Part shown: one piece after another, positions 31,670 to 34,080 of the stretch
Numbering within the stretch: the stretch's first letter is position 1
How the letters are laid out: the number at the start of each line of letters is the position of its first letter
Source: Acrasis kona
Taxonomy: Eukaryota > Heterolobosea > Eutetramitea > Acrasida > Acrasidae
DNA length: 34,080 nucleotides
Assembly (NCBI GenBank): GCA_026419775.2
Contig: JAOPGA020001493.1
Location: forward strand, 1-34,080
Direction: 5' to 3'
The notes under the pieces: generated by a model
What the model saw: the letters and a program-made list of their open reading frames with translations, nothing else
Databases searched by the model: none
Told to the model about the DNA's origin: nothing
Program-made: the position numbers and the translations under genes

Positions 31670-34080
31670 ATGATGTTGCAACATCACGCCATTTTGTGCC
31701 TTGCGCTCATCTTTGGTGTTTATGGACACGAGATGGCTCATGCACATGGAAGACAACAACCTCCTGCTCCTGTTGGTGGTGTAGGTGTAAATCCCCCAAC
31801 GTTCGTTGGCACTGCTCTTGGTCCTCATAGCTATTTGTATCCCAACCCTTCACCTTTGACAACACCTACCGTTATTACGTCCTCTAATGGAGCTCTAGTG
31901 GCTACCTTTACAGTAGACATGGCTAGGCTCAGTACTAACTTTGTCAATTACACAGCAAGAGCGTACTACTATAATGGCGTGGCGCAACTACCAGGACCTA
32001 CCCTTGTAGTCAATCCTGGTGACTGGATCAACATTACTATTGTTAACAATTTGGGAGCCAACGACTACAATGCCGCCACAAAATACCAAATGCATGCACC
32101 CAACACCACAAACATACATACTCATGGACTACATGTCGACCCTGGTACCGACTCTATTTTTATTAGTATTACTCCTGGTACCTCATACACATATAGTATA
32201 TATGTACCAGCGGATCATGCACCTGGATTCCATTGGTATCATAGTCATAAGCACGGCTCGAGTGCGTTACAGGTTATGGGAGGCTTAGTAGGAGCTATCA
32301 TTGTAAACCCCATTTCATCCCAAGTACCTACAAATCTATTCTCTGGTTATACTCGTCAAACATTAGTGTTGCATCACTTCTCTACTGTTTCCGCCAACCC
32401 AACCACCGATCCTCTAAAAATATATACCTACTACGACTACCAAGGATGGACTGCAGATTACACCAATCCCAACCCAACTTGGTTCAACTCTACTTATCAA
32501 GACATTTATACTGCTAATGGTTTATTCCAACCTACATATGACATGTCGGCTGGTACACCAGTTATCTTTGATATGGTAAATGCTGTGGGAGATCATTCAT
32601 TAGAAATAGTCATCATGACAACACCAGGAAACACTACTGGTACATTGACTTATCCATGCACAATGACTTTATTGGCTATTGATGGTGTCTATCTCTCCAC
32701 CTCAAGAGTTGTAAACTTTGTTCCTCTTGTACCTGGTAACCGTGCAACTGTAATGGTGCAGTGCAACAACCCAGGTACTTTCTACTTGCAATCATTTGCA
32801 GATACTATAAGTCGCCCCGATATTTTAGACCGTATGTATCGTTTCAACCAAGCACTAGTAACTCTCAAAGTAACTGGTGCCGCAGCAACTGGCACTTCGA
32901 CTATTGACTTGACTAAAATCACAAGACCTAGTTATTTAAGTGATTTGAGAGGTAACAGTGTATCAGTAAACCATTATTGGGAAACCATGCAAAACTTAAG
33001 AACGAGTGGTCCGTTAGGGTATGCATCGCTTGGGTTTGGGCAGTCTTGTGCCAGTACTGATCTAGATCCCACTACCAATCTCAACTGCAAATACGTTCCC
33101 TTCAACGCCTCTTCTTATCCAATAGACACTCAACTGCACATTGCAAAGTTAGGTACCATTGAGCAACTTGCAATCTTGGGATCTGGATTCTCTCCGGCTC
33201 ATAACATTCATATTCACGTTAATCACTTTCAAATTGTTGCATCTGAGTATAGAGCTGGTCAAGTCAGCGAAAGTACTTACGCAAAGTATTGGGGTGAGAT
33301 AGGTGACTGGAGAGATACTGTGGCTGCTCATCCAGGTAATTTAACAGTGAGGTATCCTCTACATTACTTCACTGGTAATGTTATCGTGCATTGTCATTTG
33401 TTGATGCATGAGGATCAGGGCATGATGAATTCATTTTATGTTGGCGATACGTCTTATACGGCTTGTACATGGCCAGATATCTGTTATACTAATGGAAAGA
33501 TTGTAAAGGCAGGCACGACCACTACGGCTTCATCTACCTCCACTACTACAACTTCTTCTCCAACGACTTCCTCCTCTACAACCACTACTACAAGTGCACC
33601 GGTTAAGGTTTCCATTAAACCATCAATTTCAACAATTGTCACTGGTAATGCGTCCTTGATTCCTCCGCCATTCAATAGTCAATCGTTAGTGTTGTTCACT
33701 TCAGCATTTGCTACTAGTAAACTAAACTTGACCATTGCTTCTACAAATGTACCAAAAGGATCTTACTTCACATCGGCTGTTTTGACTTTCTCAGTTACTT
33801 ATATTGCATCTACGTGTTCTATTGAAGTGGCTGCTATTGATGGGTCAACAGTCTTGGGTAAGAAAACAGTTAGTGTGTCTGCAGCAGGGTCAGTTAGTGC
33901 TGATATGGCATCTATTTTGTCATCAGCACGCTCTATTAAGCAGGTTGTTGTTAATGGTAGAAGTATAACATTTACAATGACGTCAGTAACACCAGGTGTT
34001 GCAGTAAGTATTAGCAGTACTTCTTCTCTTGATATGTCATATGCGTCAAATAGCACAACTGGGTCAACTAACGCTGCTGA
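31670..34080 (+). CDS. Secreted multicopper oxidase (laccase-like), 3' end cut by window
   Basis: Open from tandem ATGs at 31670/31673 to the window edge (803 codons, no stop). Residues 1-20 are a signal peptide (LQHHAILCLALIFGVYG), followed by a His-rich start. Three cupredoxin-type blocks carry all four copper-binding motifs: HTHGLH (H150, H152), HWYHSHKHG (H191, H193), HNIHIH (H511, H514, H516) and HCHLLMHEDQGM (H574, C575, H576, H580, M585). The type 1 and type 2/3 trinuclear copper sites therefore appear complete. Family members oxidise phenols, bilirubin-like substrates or metals with reduction of O2 to water. A Thr/Ser-rich linker (~615-645) is followed by a Ser/Thr/Val-rich, beta-type region that continues beyond the window. 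That part is unusual for a plain laccase and could be a wall-binding or surface-anchor domain. No introns are seen in this part. Confidence 0.9.
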   Translation, partial: MMLQHHAILCLALIFGVYGHEMAHAHGRQQPPAPVGGVGVNPPTFVGTALGPHSYLYPNPSPLTTPTVITSSNGALVATFTVDMARLSTNFVNYTARAYYYNGVAQLPGPTLVVNPGDWINITIVNNLGANDYNAATKYQMHAPNTTNIHTHGLHVDPGTDSIFISITPGTSYTYSIYVPADHAPGFHWYHSHKHGSSALQVMGGLVGAIIVNPISSQVPTNLFSGYTRQTLVLHHFSTVSANPTTDPLKIYTYYDYQGWTADYTNPNPTWFNSTYQDIYTANGLFQPTYDMSAGTPVIFDMVNAVGDHSLEIVIMTTPGNTTGTLTYPCTMTLLAIDGVYLSTSRVVNFVPLVPGNRATVMVQCNNPGTFYLQSFADTISRPDILDRMYRFNQALVTLKVTGAAATGTSTIDLTKITRPSYLSDLRGNSVSVNHYWETMQNLRTSGPLGYASLGFGQSCASTDLDPTTNLNCKYVPFNASSYPIDTQLHIAKLGTIEQLAILGSGFSPAHNIHIHVNHFQIVASEYRAGQVSESTYAKYWGEIGDWRDTVAAHPGNLTVRYPLHYFTGNVIVHCHLLMHEDQGMMNSFYVGDTSYTACTWPDICYTNGKIVKAGTTTTASSTSTTTTSSPTTSSSTTTTTSAPVKVSIKPSISTIVTGNASLIPPPFNSQSLVLFTSAFATSKLNLTIASTNVPKGSYFTSAVLTFSVTYIASTCSIEVAAIDGSTVLGKKTVSVSAAGSVSADMASILSSARSIKQVVVNGRSITFTMTSVTPGVAVSISSTSSLDMSYASNSTTGSTNAA
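33513..33601 (+). repeat. Coding Thr/Ser low-complexity linker
   Basis: Runs of ACT/ACC/TCT/TCC codons encode a Thr/Ser stretch (TTTTASSTSTTTTSSPTTSS and beyond) joining the oxidase core to its C-terminal extension. It is probably a glycosylated spacer. Confidence 0.7.

Noticed and set aside
31492-31830. ATG frame just before and overlapping the multicopper oxidase
   Set aside because: No recognisable product, and its second half is the out-of-frame reading of the oxidase signal peptide region. At most an upstream ORF.
1-34080. tRNA, rRNA, CRISPR, transposon or integrated viral features
   Set aside because: Reading the intergenic gaps showed no cloverleaf-like sequence, no direct-repeat array, no transposase or reverse transcriptase, and no terminal inverted repeats.

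Overview
This is a piece of a nuclear eukaryotic genome, almost certainly from a free-living, gene-dense protist. Sixteen GT-AG spliceosomal introns can be placed by protein homology and reading-frame continuity, and all are 35-43 nt long. AATAAA-type poly(A) signals sit on or beside stop codons, start codons lie in A-rich contexts, and no bacterial operon signals are seen. The gene set (kinesin, nicalin, VPS9 Rab GEF, RhoGAP, REJ/GPS polycystin-1-like protein, P2B Ca2+-ATPase, NT-C2 protein, F-box) suits an amoeboid or amoeboflagellate lineage such as Heterolobosea or Amoebozoa. The exact lineage is a guess.

Layout, left to right. (1) 143-5166: a two-TM DEG/ENaC-like membrane protein (+), a VPS9-domain Rab5-type GEF (-) and nicalin (-), the ER translocon-associated protein. 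(2) 5208-10593: one long gene fusing a complete P2B (PMCA-type) Ca2+ pump in frame to a complete cyclic-nucleotide-gated-type channel and a C-terminal coiled coil. This is the most striking object in the window. (3) 10721-13301: an F-box protein and a mitochondrial PPR-type protein. (4) 13311-20218: a likely cytoskeletal cluster made of a coiled-coil/SH3 protein (-), a kinesin whose tail ends in a von Willebrand A domain (+), a TPR-IQ protein (-) and an NT-C2/coiled-coil protein (-). (5) 20643-26733: a 2006-residue REJ-EGF-GPS multi-TM polycystin-1-like receptor (-). (6) 27226-31236: a RhoGAP with an N-terminal signal peptide or anchor, a TMEM151-family membrane protein, a possible 48-residue ORF (-), and a single-domain voltage-gated-like cation channel. 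(7) 31670 to the right edge: a secreted multicopper oxidase (laccase-like), cut by the window end.

The genome is extremely compact. Two divergent gene pairs have only 41 and 42 bp between start codons, three convergent pairs have 9-24 bp between stops, and several poly(A) signals overlap the stop codon. Introns are concentrated near the 5' ends of genes. Functionally the window is rich in ion transport and Ca2+/Rho/Rab signalling: ENaC-like protein, Ca2+ pump fused to CNG channel, polycystin-1-like receptor, voltage-gated-like channel, RhoGAP and VPS9. It also carries microtubule-motor genes. Any joint function beyond gene proximity is inference.
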